A stretch of DNA of 64,000 nt from Oryzias latipes (Eukaryota; Chordata; Actinopteri; Beloniformes; Adrianichthyidae): contig NC_019871.2 in NCBI RefSeq assembly GCF_002234675.1, positions 24,275,466 to 24,339,465 of the forward strand, read 5' to 3'. The position numbers and the translations under genes were made by a program. Under the pieces are notes generated by a model. The model was not told where the DNA came from, did not search any database, and worked only from the letters and a program-made list of their open reading frames with translations. Shown piece after piece: positions 12,721-24,392 of this stretch (the stretch's first letter is position 1; each line of letters opens with the position of its first letter).

Positions 12721-14639
12721 AGTAACTTGTATGTCACACTGAAAACTTTCTCCAACGGCAGTGTGTGTTCGTCCTATTATACAGATTTTATCACACCAAA
12801 TAACTCATAAGGAATGACAGAATCACAGAGGAAGATCGGGAAAAGACAGATCAACACTAGAAAGCAAGCAGGGTGAACCCACAGAAGAAGGGATTCTCTA
12901 AAAAGTAAAACAATCTAATGCAGTAGATTTACATGGGAATGCTGCCAACTCATTAAATATTCTTATTTTGAAAATGGTCAGAAGTTCTTTCTGCTTGTTT
13001 TATGAAAATGTTAAATAAAAACGCTGTTTTTTCCCGGACATAATTTACTCGAATCTAATCTAATCAAACTAGATTTATAAAACACTTTTATAATAAAGGA
13101 AGTGCTTTACAGAGTTCAAACTTATTTCAGACTTAATTTCAAAAAAGAAAACCAAAAACCTTTACCTTAAAAAAGCATAAAGACAATATTTCTTTCCATT
13201 ATAGAACAGCCACACTAGCATCAAATTTGTGTTCACTGCTACTCTCCGAGACAAAAAACTACCAAACTATAAATCTATAAAACTGCAGCTCAAATGAAGC
13301 TTTCAGGCCGATAAACAGAGAACACAAACCTTAATGTGTGTCTGCTTTTAAAGCCCAGCCTTTTCAAGGTAAAACACTCAATATGGGCTAAAACAAAAAA
13401 GATACAGTTAAGTAACTTTTAAAAGACGTTTTTTTTTAATCTGTTTATGTTAGAAGTCAGCCAGTAGAAAAAAAATATATGCCTCCCTGTTACACCACTG
13501 TTTGGTGTGGCTTCAATGATCTTTTTCTATGGTAAGGTCATCGATGCTTTTATGATGTCCTAGCACCGGGGACCAGCTTGTTCCTGCTTGTTTCACCCTT
13601 TGGGGAAATTTAATACTGCTTTTTATTTATTGTACTGTTACTTGTATACAAAAAAATATGAATTATATTTCTTTTCTGGCATGAATAAAAAAAAATTGAA
13701 AGAAAAAGTAGCATTTTTCCAAATATGTATTCTTTTTTTTTTTTTTTTTTAAAGAGGCCTATAAGACTTCTCTTTAAAATAAAATACTTTACACATGAAA
13801 TGTCCAATGAAATGTTGAAAACTCCAGGAGACTAATTCTACAGATTATGTGGCAGATGTTTTAAAAAAAATGTTTTCAAGTAACTGAATAAGGTATGGGA
13901 TAATCAATGATTGAATGATGATGTTTGTCAATCACATCATCCAATCAACGATGTCCTTTAGTGCCTACCTCTTTTGTTTGTTTGTTTTTATTGTGTTTCA
14001 TTGTTTTCCATTTCATTTTGATTTCTGGAAATTCCTTTTGTTTTCTGTAACGTTTTATTTTTATTTTGTTTCTTTTGTATGTATTTTTTATTTTATTTTT
14101 TGCAATTGTGTTTTGTTTATTGGTGTTTTGATTTCAAAAATGTAACTTTTTTTCTATTAGTATTAATATTATTATTTGTTTTGCTTTTTTTAATTGGCCT
14201 TGTGATTTTTATGTTTTGCGTTCAGTGGTGGGATTTGCCTTTTAGGGCCACCATACTCTTGAGGTCAGCAGAGATGAATGCCATACATTTATAAACTTAA
14301 CTAATTTAAACTAAATCAATGCTAATTAAGGAGCCCTTACTTCTAAAAACTATTATCATTGTATTTTTCTCTTTAGCCAGAGCGCCACTATGGAGGGGGA
14401 AAAGAGCCTCATGTGACTCTCGAACCTCAGATCACAGAACCATTGCTAGCGTAAAGTGCAACCAGGACAACACAAACTGTTCCTACCTCTAAAATAGGAT
14501 TCCAATCGTTACAAAAATCTTCCTTTGCCGCGTTTCCTCGTGTGTCACATCTAACTTGGTTTCTTGAAAGTGGCATTAAACTGTAAACTCTGGGTGGAGG
14601 TAAACCGAACAGGAGCAAAACGAAGCGGGGTGACGCAGC
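12721..14639. other. Spacer, nothing recognised
   Basis: AT-rich spacer with T runs near 13732-13751. A short stretch near 13040-13110 resembles LINE/SINE tails (ATTTATAAAACACTTTTATA, then AAGTGCTTTACAG). No exon recognised. Confidence 0.45.
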
Positions 14640-14754
14640 AGTGAGACATCTCATCCCACGTCTTCCCTCTTTGATCCCCTTCGTTTTGACCAATCACAGT
14701 GAGGAGGGCGTGGCCTGCGGTAAATTAAGCAGTAAACTGCGGATGGGAGAAGCA
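14640..14754 (+). promoter_or_regulatory. serpini1: Candidate serpini1 core promoter
   Basis: This segment is GC-richer than its surroundings. It contains a CCAAT motif in GACCAATCACAG (about 14688-14699), then a GC/CACCC-type box GGGCGTGGCC, then a weak TATA-like GTAAATTAAG. It directly precedes a stretch ending in a splice donor, about 9.6 kb before the acceptor of the serpini1 start-codon exon. Neuroserpin genes have a non-coding first exon, so this is the best candidate. The assignment is inference; no transcript data were available. Confidence 0.45.
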
Positions 14755-14809
14755 GAGAGAAACCGCACTTCTTCATCCATCCGTGCAGCTTTACCTTTCG
14801 CCTTCATCA
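14755..14809 (+). other. serpini1: Candidate non-coding exon 1 of serpini1
   Basis: Exon end CCTTCATCA is followed by GTAAGAAAC at 14810, a good donor match. No ATG-led frame continues through it. The next strong acceptor in register with a known gene is TTTTACATTTCAG at 24370-24382, ten bases before the serpini1 ATG. The 5' boundary is a guess based on promoter spacing. Confidence 0.4.
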
Positions 14810-15640
14810 GTAAGAAACCTTTGATACATTTATATGATTAAGAATGTCTCTTTTGATTCATACAGTGAGAGAGAAATAAAATACATTTTTTCCTGTAGAA
14901 TTCTGAGAAACTGAATTTTAGGAAGGTATAACGTGAGTAGGTGATAGGGCTTTTAATGAATTACAATTAAGAGATTACGATATTGTAATCAGCATGTGTG
15001 GGCTGCGATTGGGGTAACAAGTGGGGATGCAGAGCAGCAGTCACGTTAATCAGAGCCCATGTGTTCTCAGCAGCCACCGCCGATGGATTCTGATGATCGG
15101 GGATTGATGATGATGATGATGCTTCTGTTGTTTTTCACCGAGTCCTGTCCTTGACATGATGAAGGCATTAAGGGAATGTGCGGGCCGCTTTAATCCTTAA
15201 CCTTCCTTACATCATAATGACAGGAGTTTAGTGCTCAGATATCCAGACAAACACCTTTGCAGACCAACAGACTAGTATTTGTTGAGGAGTTTTTCATGAT
15301 GAAACATGCTTTTCTGATTTATTGACATGTCTCAAACAGGTGTTTGTATGTTAAAAGAAATCATTTTCGAATCACATATTAATTACATTTTTTAATATCA
15401 TTTATTTATTTATTTTATCTAAAAAAAATCTCATGATCTCAGTTTGCTTCTCATCTGTTCATCTTTGCCACCAAAACGATAATCTCCTAAATCCTCATTT
15501 AGGTTTATGGTTGCTGTTAGAGTTGGCTCAACCTTTTAAATCCTAATCCCAATGAATTAATCCCATATGCAGCCAAATCTCTTCATCTCTGTTGATAGCT
15601 TGTTCTTTCTGGTGCCTTCAGGTTGAGAGCATGTTTATGT

Positions 15641-15672
15641 GTGAGTGTGTGAGTGTGTGTGTGTGTGTGTGA
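15641..15672. repeat. GT microsatellite
   Basis: A GTGTGAGTGTGTGAGTGTG-type tract with interruptions, seen directly. Confidence 0.85.
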
Positions 15673-17416
15673 GCTTTCTCCAGGGACCGGCAATCATTGC
15701 ATTCAGTAATTAGTTAGTAGATCATGCACTTGAGCACTGGATACGTTTTTATTTTTTACTGATTTGACCGAAGAAGAAAAAAACAGGGATTAGCACAGGT
15801 ATGGATCCTAAATAAGCTTTTCACACAACGCAGAGATGCTAAAAGGGATAATCTTAGCCCCAATATTTAACACATGAAATACTGATATTTTATTCTGAAC
15901 AAACCAAATCCTTTTTACTCACCTGCTCCACAGTCAAGCTACTTGTTTTTTTTCACATTTTACTCCAATGCTGCAATATTACACCTTTTTTTTATATCTA
16001 AAAAAGGATCATGGAGAAAACCATAAAATAAGGTTGTAGAAAGAAAAGGAAAAAAACTCAACAGTTGGGGAGAAAAAAGTCGGATCTGGAATTAAAAAAA
16101 ACTAAGTGCAAACAAACTTATAAGTGTTCATAGTTCCTAGAATGGGATCATTTCTATATTTCGATAGCCAAAATGCAAAACCTCCGATCAGCACATTTTT
16201 TGATTTTGAATTTTTATGTTAAATTGTAAGAACAAGGCTAACTCCTCATTTTAAGTAAATATACAACATAAAAAACTGCCCTTTTAATGGCAAAGGTCAC
16301 AAGATGAAAACCTCCATGAACTGGAATATTTGAAACCTTTTTCTTGTTTCCTGAATAGGGATTTTTTTCTTTTAAGATGGGAAGTTTTGTATTTTGCAGC
16401 TCCTCCCTGTGCAGCTAAAGGGAGGAGTTTTGTTGCCTGCTGGGATAATTTGCACCTCCATGAGGTACTAATCAGGAAAAAAGGAAACATTTTATTTAGA
16501 AAGCTCCAATGGGAATATAGTGAGTACACAAAAGTTTTTTTTTTTCAAACAATGCAGGCAAATGCAAATTAGCATTTTATCCAGAGAAAAAGCAGAGTGA
16601 CTTTTCTCTGCATGACCTCTGGCTTTAACAACTTCCATTCTTTCCCTGCTTCCTATAAAGTCCTCATGATGGTCATTTTTCTTTCAGCTCCATCCTGCGT
16701 TCCAGTTTGCTTCCTACTGGTGTCTGTGTTTTGTCTGAAAGGGGAAAATACTTATTTTTTAAATTTATTTTCAAAAAGTAGTGATAGAGCCAGTTTTGAG
16801 TCAATTTTTAGGTCTGGATGAATGAAGAAATTAACGTTTTTTTTGTCAGATTGATTGTTTTAAAATAGAAATTAAATACGTTACCTTAAAGGACCTATAT
16901 CATGCTTCTACTTAAACTTTTCAGAATAAACTATATTTATATGTATGATGGCATATTCCTTTGGCACACTAAAGAAAGATTTTTTTTAACATAAAATGAG
17001 TTGTTTTCGCAGCTCATTTTCCTACTTCGATCTCTGAGGCATCGGCTTTCGCTCCATGTGGGTGCCGCCCATTTCATGACATCATCCTAGAACCGGCCTC
17101 GGCAACACGAAAACAAACAACATACGGACATATGCAAAGATGGATGTTCATATACTGTGCACATTAAAGGAAAGCGTTTTTCTGATCACTGCTAGGTCTG
17201 TGGAGAAAGTGTGTGCGTGTGTGTTAGCCTAGGGGCGCTGCTGGCAGTGCAGACTCTTCCTAGAAGGAGCTGTTCTCACTTATCTACGTCACAATGTGAG
17301 AAGCCGCTCGTTTTTCGTGAATAGGGAGGGGCTTTTATATACTCAGAATACTCTGAAACATGGGAACGGATCAAAATACCACTTTTGGGATGTTTTTATT
17401 GAGGAATGAACATAGT

Positions 17417-17708
17417 GGGCGGCCGTGGTGCAGCGGTAGGGCGGTCAACCCATGATCGTAAGATTGCAGGTTCGATTCCCGCCTTGCACGCCCATGTGTC
17501 AAAGTGTCTTTGGGCAAGACACTGAACCCCACCTTGCCTCTGGTGGGAGGTTGGCGCCAGTGTTTGGCAGCGGAGCCGCCATCAGTGTGTGGATGTGTGT
17601 GTGGATGTGTGTGTGTGCATGGGTGAATGGGACTGTGACTGTAAAGCGCTTTGGGCCTTCGAAAGAAGGTAGAAAGTGCTATATAAGTATACGCCATTTA
17701 CCATTTAT
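17417..17708 (+). mobile_element. tRNA-derived SINE
   Basis: The head resembles a tRNA gene with RNA polymerase III boxes: A box TGGTGCAGCGGTAGG (17426-17440) and B box GGTTCGATTCC (17469-17479). A body follows with GGGCAAGACACTGAACCCC and a TG-rich variable part. The tail GTAAAGCGCTTTGGG...GTGCTATATAAGTAT resembles the 3' end of L2-like LINEs in this window (37500-37580), as expected if a partner LINE mobilises it. Confidence 0.88.
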
Positions 17709-18460
17709 AATACACTTAAAAGTTTAAAAAGGATAGCATAGAAACTTTAAGAATAACTTGTGAGTAAATGATGGAACTCAGACTATTACAGAGGCTTAAA
17801 CTGCTTACTGCTCCATTTTTTTTTTATTTCTTCATTTCGGACAAACTTCAATCCTGACCGAGACGTTAAACACTTGTTTCAATGCTTAAAATGTACCCTG
17901 GATTTGTATCTTTATGGCCACATTTCTTTGTTTTTTTTGGATACAACTGTAAAAAAATGGAAGTTGTGTGCCACAAGAAATACTTTGTAAGTCACCAATG
18001 AAAACTCTAAGTTAGGTTAGCTCAATAAATCGCAAAGTTATTGTCATCGCAATATGTATATTGCAAAAGCGAGTGCAAATTTCAATAAATGGTTACCTGA
18101 AATGTCCTCAGCCAATCTTATGGCACATTGAAGTATTTAACAAATCAAATAAATCAATGTATGCATTTGACCAATCAGATGGACCCTTTTATGTCAGATG
18201 TTCGCCTATTAGGGAGACAAAGGTCATTTGTAGTCTAACTTAAGTTCTGTTGACTCTTATTTAAATTAAACTGTTGTAGTGTAATATAAATTATGCATTT
18301 AATTGTTTTGCTATTTTTTCATGTATCGCAAGTTATATCCTCAACGCAATATTGATCACTAATATCGCAAATTGCGAGTCTTGATACCATCACCAACAAT
18401 ATTTTAATACATTTTAATATGAAAATAACATAATCATCAAACAAATTAAACCAATATATA

Positions 18461-19151
18461 TGGAGAGAAATTAGACTCAGTCGGATTTGTGCGTGCGCAA
18501 TTCTTCATTTGTGCGTAAATTAGGATTTGTGTATGCATATTCTTGCTTTGTGCGTGCGTAAATTTTTCCTTCCGGAAAAATCAAAGGCAGTCAGACTGAG
18601 AGAGTCACGGGAAGAATGGCGGCCCATCTCGGTGGTCATCGCCCCGAAGTAAGTAGCCTCTATGTTCAACACTAACATTTACTGTCTTCATGTATTGATT
18701 GAGTCATTGTCTGGATACGTTTAGAAGGGAAGGCTGATAGCGAAAATTCTAATGACCGAGCATTCCTTTGGTATTTAAACGCAGCACTTACGGACAAATT
18801 TGTGAGACGAGAAAACAGTCTCACGGTAGTTCTGTGCGTAACTTTGGCTTCGTGTGTGCGTAACAAGGGATTCGTGCGTGTTTTTTAAAGATGTGTGTGT
18901 GTAAGTAGTTTCAAACTGTTGTAATCTTAATTTGTGCATACGTAAATTGCATTTTGTATTTTTTCATTTTATATTTTTCTAATTTATACACAAAACGTAT
19001 TATGTGAGTAACAAATCACGCACAAATCCAAATTTATCACAAATCCTAATTTACGCTCGCACAAAGCAAGAATATGCATACACAAATCCTAATTTACGCA
19101 CAAATCAAGAATTACGCACGCACAAATCCGACTGAGTCTAATTTCTCTCCA
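18461..19151. mobile_element. TA-flanked element with ~100-bp inverted termini
   Basis: The left end TGGAGAGAAATTAGACTCAG is the inverted complement of the right end CTGAGTCTAATTTCTCTCCA. The inversion continues for about 100 bases with only a few mismatches. TA lies on both sides (18459-18460 and 19152-19153), as for Tc1/mariner-type insertion. Both arms hold repeated TTTGTGCGT / TGCGTGCGTAA units. No transposase is encoded. The centre contains an ATG-led segment ending in a splice donor (18616-18648). Confidence 0.85.
18616..18648 (+). other. First-exon-like segment inside an inverted-repeat element
   Basis: ATGGCGGCC opens eleven codons (MAAHLGGHRPE), followed at once by GTAAGTAGC, a near-perfect donor. 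The preceding bases include a purine-rich leader and TTCCGGAAAAAT, which resembles an ETS site. MAA starts with GTAAGT donors are common in housekeeping first exons. I do not recognise the parent gene. It may be a captured exon or chance. Confidence 0.35.
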
Positions 19152-21098
19152 TAAATATAGCATACAGTAAGTTAGCTTGATTTATTTATAGAAAGTGAAA
19201 GAATTACATCCATTTTATTGCGCTCTGTTGGAAAAATTTCCAGCCACCACAGGGGCTCACCTCTTCCTTTTTTGCCTGTTTTGCAATGCTATTAAAGTTT
19301 GATATAGAAATATATATTTGACTGTATCTGTATTGGCGTGCAAACAGAAAGCTGCAAATTGTTCACTGCTACAACATAACTTGTGAACAGAAGTCTTTAA
19401 TGGGGGAAGACTTAAAAGCTTATGAAAATAAAAAGGTGCTGCTAATCACCGTGCATCACCCGGATCCTTGCAAAAGACGAGTACGACTGCAGAGGGCTTT
19501 AACCGCACTCAGAGACAGGAGGGATTTAAGGCCGATAATGTAGGTTTTATGCAAGTTTAATCATCTTCAGTAGGGATGTGCGTGTGTTCCTTTCATATTT
19601 GACTCAGTTCAAATCCAAATTAAGAATGGCCTCTATGGTTCTTCTAAGGGAAAACTCATGAATGATAATCAGAATCCATTATCCCTGTGCCGCAAAGCCC
19701 CTGGTAAGTCAAACGCATTCACAGTCATGCCGAGATTCCCTTCCTTCTGTAAGAGCACCCGTTTGCAAAAAAAGAAAAAAACACATCCGAGGCCAGATAT
19801 TATCATGAGCATCAGTCCCTGGAGGTTTTTCTTAGAGGGAAAAAACCATGGCGAAGTAGCATTTTCACAGAATTTTTCGAACTTTAGGAAGTGCTCAAGA
19901 GTGTAAGAGGGGCAGTGAGGGAGTTTGCTTTTGGCCTGGAAGCATTCTTTCATCTGCCTGTTTTTCCATAGAGATTAAAGCGTTTTGACTCGTCGTGAGA
20001 TACCCGCCTGCACGATATGAGGGAAACCTGCAATGTGTGATTTTAGTGATCAATATGACTTGCGATTCATGAAAAAAATGGCAAAACAAAAAATAATCAT
20101 CAGGCAAAAGTAGGCGATCACCTGGGGCCCCGAGCTGAACACTGAATAAAAATGTCTAAAATAAAATTTACTCCACTCATTATTTAACTCTGTCATGAAA
20201 TTTTATCTTTAAAAGCTTAGAGGTAATTTCCTGAAAGTATTGGGGTATGTTTTGATGGGTACAAAGTATCATTGCTGCCACAGTAACACTGCTTTTGTAC
20301 ACCTGTATAGAACATGAAAGAGTTTGCTCTTGGTGCGTAAATGAAGGGGGCTTCTAATGCCGGCCGTCTCAAGGTGTCCAGTTTAAATGGCAGTAAGGAT
20401 TAGCTGTGTGTAGCGGCATTGGATGACATCATGTTTTGACTATCAAAATGTCAACTGCTAATCTGCTGCGTTTCGCAATCAAGGCTATGAAAGGCTGCCT
20501 TTTGAGGCCAATGAGTTTAAAGTAATCAAACTGTCAGGATTAAAAATGACGTGACTTCAACAACAGGAGATCTTCTGACAAGTTCTGTCCTTTTGGGGCA
20601 TTTCATAGTTGGGTTTTGGGTTCCTTGGGTACCTGCAAGGTATTCTGGGAGGAATTCTGAGCAGACCTCAGGTTTTTCGCATAGTTATTAACCGGCCCCT
20701 TGCTGACGTTGCACCACAAATACAAATACAAAGGAAAAGCCAGCCGGCCATGATGCTGCAGTCTGTCTACACCTGCTTGCACACATGGAAATGTGGAACT
20801 CTGCTCACTGGGTCTTTTCTTACAGAAAACAGGGCTGGCTGTCTTTAAAAAGTTCAGCTCCCACAAAAAGGTCAGAAACATTACCTGTGTTTACATGGCT
20901 GCAAGGCGCCTTCTTCTTTCTCTTGGCTGTGTTGTCTTTCCCTCTTTATCCCACATCTGACCAGCAGCTTGACATATAAGGACATCCAGGCATGTCTGAC
21001 TACATGTAGATGGTTACTGATGCACCCGCTTTTATAAAACCTGTAAAAAGTAGTTCAGGTTTTTTGCCACATTTTGATCTGGTATGTTTGGTATATCC

Positions 21099-21276
21099 GT
21101 GAAACCCGGGTTCGACTCCGGGCTGCTCCCTGTTCCCTTCTCTACCTCTGCCGGTTCCAAGCCCGGTTTGAGAAGGTTGCGTCAGGAAGGGCATCCGGCG
21201 TAAAACATTGCCAAATTTACCATGCGACTTGTTCGCTGTGGCGACCCCTGATGGGAGAAGCCGAAAGTGGAAGAAG
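21099..21276 (+). mobile_element. SINE with perfect 15-bp target duplication
   Basis: A 178-bp insert is flanked by ATGTTTGGTATATCC on both sides (21084-21098 and 21277-21291). It starts near a pol III B-box-like GGTTCGACTCC (21109-21119). The conserved core is GCGTCAGGAAGGGCATCCGG and the tail is CTGTGGCGACCCCTGATGGG, ending GAAGAAG. The target duplication and tail indicate retrotransposition. The tRNA-like A box is not evident, so the copy may be 5' truncated. Confidence 0.92.
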
Positions 21277-21335
21277 ATGTTTGGTATATCCAACATAACT
21301 ATGTGCATATTCATTTTTCTACTAAAACCCTTAAA

Positions 21336-22659
21336 AGGCCCACTCCAATGAAATGGTGTTTGATACGTGTTCTTGTGGCATTTTTCTGACGATAGAGGAC
21401 AGGTATGAAGAAAATCAAGCATAAAATTGCATTTCTGAGTACTTCTTATTCAAATTGCTAGCAAGAGAATGCATAACATATTGACATGTTTTTATTTTCT
21501 GCTTTGTTTGATTTTTTTTTTCCACTACTAAAAATGTCATTGTCCAAGTGGGCAAGGAAAATAAAGGCATATCCATCAATCAACCAATTCATCAATGAAT
21601 CTAATTTATTCTCTAGAGCAGTGTTTTTCAACCAGTGTGCCGCGGCACACTAGTGTGCCGTGGGAGATGGTCAAGTGTGCCGTGAGAAATTGCCCTCATT
21701 AACTGATCTAAAAGCAATTACCATCTCCAGAAAATCAGCTCTTTGTTCATCCAAACAGGCCCTGATAAAACACTGAGAAGTTAAGAATATGAAATATCAT
21801 AAAATTATTTTTTCTTTGTGTTTATATGATTCTATTTAAGACATTTTGATAAGAATAACGGGATACCGCGATTTAGCTGCAGCTATAACTGTGTAAGGAA
21901 AAGTCCCGCCCCTTTAACTTTCTCCACCAATCATTCTTGAAGGCTTAATCACATGTCATCAGTCTGACCAATCAGAAGTGGTTAAAGTATTCACTTCCTT
22001 GTTTCGATTTAGCGCAAAAAAGTCTCTCTGTTCCAACAGAAATACCAGCTAAAGCTCGTCTTTAGCGGTGTAGCTTTACACAGAATCTGGTATCAGACTG
22101 GAACAAGTAAACAAAACCATGAAGCTCAAAGACGCTGGTCTTTCTGCTGTCGGCGGATTACGGGCACTACATCTCCCATGATGCAGTAAAGTGACTGTCT
22201 TAGCGCACAATGAGTCTCTTCTCTTAACGTCTTAAAACAACGAACACACATCAAACAGTTTTTTGAATCTTTTGACTTAATTTTTAATACATATACTGTC
22301 ATTTACATATACTGTCACAAATACTTTTAGAAAAAACAGCCACAGCTTCCAGCGTTTTCTGCAACAATTATCACAAAAATGCATGTGAGATTGCAGAGCG
22401 GCTGTAGATCAATACAGACTGAGCTTTTTCTTTTTTTTTATTTATCAATTTTTTTGGATGCTGGTGTGCCGCGGGATTTTTGTCAACGTTAAAGTGTGCC
22501 GTGGCTCAAAAAAGGTTGAAAAACACTGCTCTAGAGTGACAGCAAAGGGAAGGGGGAGGCGGGCTTACTCAGTCCAGCCCACAACTCAGAAACAAATTGT
22601 AATTTAAAACTGGAATAACTTGAAAAAAGGTCTAAAGAGGATCAAAGTGGGTCTTTAAG
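21336..22659 (+). mobile_element. Family X element split by a hAT-type insertion
   Basis: The left part (about 21336-21610) begins AAGGCCCACTCCAATGAAA and carries the family segment TGTGGCATTTTTCTGACGAT. The right part (22537-22659) ends GATCAAAGTGGGTCTTTAAG. Between them sits the 910-bp hAT-type element with its own 8-bp duplication. The family X copy is therefore older than the hAT-type insertion. The central reading-frame portion of the family is missing here. Confidence 0.75.
21619..22528. mobile_element. Non-autonomous hAT-type element, copy 2
   Basis: It has the same termini and body as the element at 9074-9951, flanked by a perfect 8-bp duplication CTCTAGAG (21611-21618 and 22529-22536). 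At 910 bp it is longer than copy 1, mainly through a local duplication containing ATATACTGTCA near 22291-22325. It is non-coding. Confidence 0.93.
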
Positions 22660-24382
22660 GTTTGAATCAAATCGGAGCTTTTGCAGACAATGTTCTTCTC
22701 TGGCATGCTTGCAGTCATTGGATCTTCAGTCACATACTACTGGATTTCTTGGATCCTAAAATGTATTCAAAATACTTTAATTTTTGAAACAAACTAACAA
22801 CAAACACCATATGTATGAGTGGTGATTGTGCTTACTGACCTGGAATTTGCCGTGGTTCACAGCACTCAAGAATCTGTGAAAACATTTTAGTACAACTATG
22901 GTAAACTATGAAGCTGCACCACTTGATGGATTATTGTAGTGTTATGGGTACCGTAGTAGTCAGCAGCCTGCCAGAATAATACATACTGTGCTGTTACTTC
23001 ATGAATGGAAAAAGTAGAAGTATGGTTACAGTGTGGTTAACTAGCAAAACTTCCCATTAGCCGCTCTGACCAATCACCTGCCCCTTGACTCCTCTAGGTA
23101 TTATGGGTAGTGTGGTCATACCATATTTTATGACTGTGTTGTTTCCTTAATTCTGCCCTATAACCCAATGTGCCTTATGGTCAGATAAATATACTATTGA
23201 TTGCAACATATTTGCAGTGGATTCCAAGTGCAGCACCAATGCACTGTAAACCACTGATGGGTTTTTAATCCAGGGGGGGTCTGAAGCTCACAGGACTAAT
23301 CTGTACCAGGCATTGAAAACACTCGCAATGGATCTTAATAAAAAGCCTTTGCATGGGACATATTGACAATAAGGGAAATGATGCATCATTTTTAGAAATG
23401 ACACGTCCCCTGAAATGCACCGAGCTGAGCCCGTTCTGTGTGGGAAGAGATTTTGTTCTCCACACAACAGAGAAAATGACAGCACGCTGATTTTTCTGGC
23501 CGCTGCCCATTGTTGTCCACAGTACAGTCACCTGCCATCTCACACATCCCATTAGCCAGCAGATTCCAGCGCGCTGTGGGACTGATAATTGGATCATTTT
23601 ACAGGCTTTAATGCCAGCAGCGCAGTGGCAAAAAACAAACAAATGTGTTGGGTTACTCATTCATCAACATCTTTCTCTGTATTTGTATCATATATCACTG
23701 TTTTTTCTTTTCTTTATGATTATCATCCCCCCCCTCCCCCATAACAATGTTGCAGCAGTCACAGGTTTCGAAGGGTTGCAGGTTCATTGTTAGGTAAGAA
23801 TGAGGCGTCTAACACATAGACAACAAGGAAAAGTTAATGACAAGAACATTTGAAATATTATCAGTTTTTTGATCATCTTTCTTGTTTGTTTTTTAATATT
23901 AGAATGCCTGAATGGCAAAAGGAAACTTTCTGAAACATTTTGAGAGATGACCAAGTCAGTATTTGTAGGGTGTAGAAGATTCTTCTCAAAACCCATTTCT
24001 CTTGGTGCAGAGAGGTCAAAGGTTGAAACAAACTTTTGAAAAGCTGTTTATGAGAAACTCCTTCATGTTAACATGCAGTCATGCCCTTCCGTTTTATCCT
24101 TAAGAACTGAATCTGTAAGACCATTAATAATTTTATGCAACGTTCTTTTCATCTGTATTCCTACTTTCTCACTTTCTTTTTTGTTTAGCCTCTTTGTTCT
24201 TATTTTCTTCTTCTCTCTACACATCTTTTCCTTTCATTTGGCCTGCTCTTCATCCATCTGTTTTCCTGCCCGTCCCCCGCTCACATTATCCACTTTCCTG
24301 AAGCCTCCACCTCATCTATCCATCTTTCCAACTTTTATCTTTTCCCTGTTCTCTTTATATATATATTTCTTTTACATTTCAG
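22660..24382. other. Intronic spacer before the serpini1 start-codon exon
   Basis: No repeat boundary or exon recognised. A C run lies at about 23731-23741, and a long T/C-rich tract runs from 24150 to the acceptor. Confidence 0.45.
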
Positions 24383-24392
24383 CTCTTCTAAA

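Larger units (their letters stand above)
14810..24382 (+). other. serpini1: Large serpini1 intron 1 (inferred)
   Basis: Between the proposed first exon and the start-codon exon I find no other exon. The interval is filled with repeats annotated separately: a GT microsatellite, a SINE at 17417, an inverted-repeat element at 18461, a SINE at 21099, and a family X element with a hAT-type insertion at 21336-22659. A segment at about 16889-17396, starting AAAGGACCTATATCATGC, also has the look of a dispersed element but no proven ends. The last 230 bases before the acceptor (24150-24382) are strongly pyrimidine-rich. Confidence 0.4.

Noticed and set aside
14427-14693. 88-codon minus-strand frame next to the proposed serpini1 promoter
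   Set aside because: It does not resemble PDCD10 or any protein I recognise, and shows no splice context.
16889-17396. Possible MITE starting AAAGGACCTATATCATGC
   Set aside because: It looks repeat-like, but I could not define inverted ends or a target duplication. Mentioned only within the intron entry.
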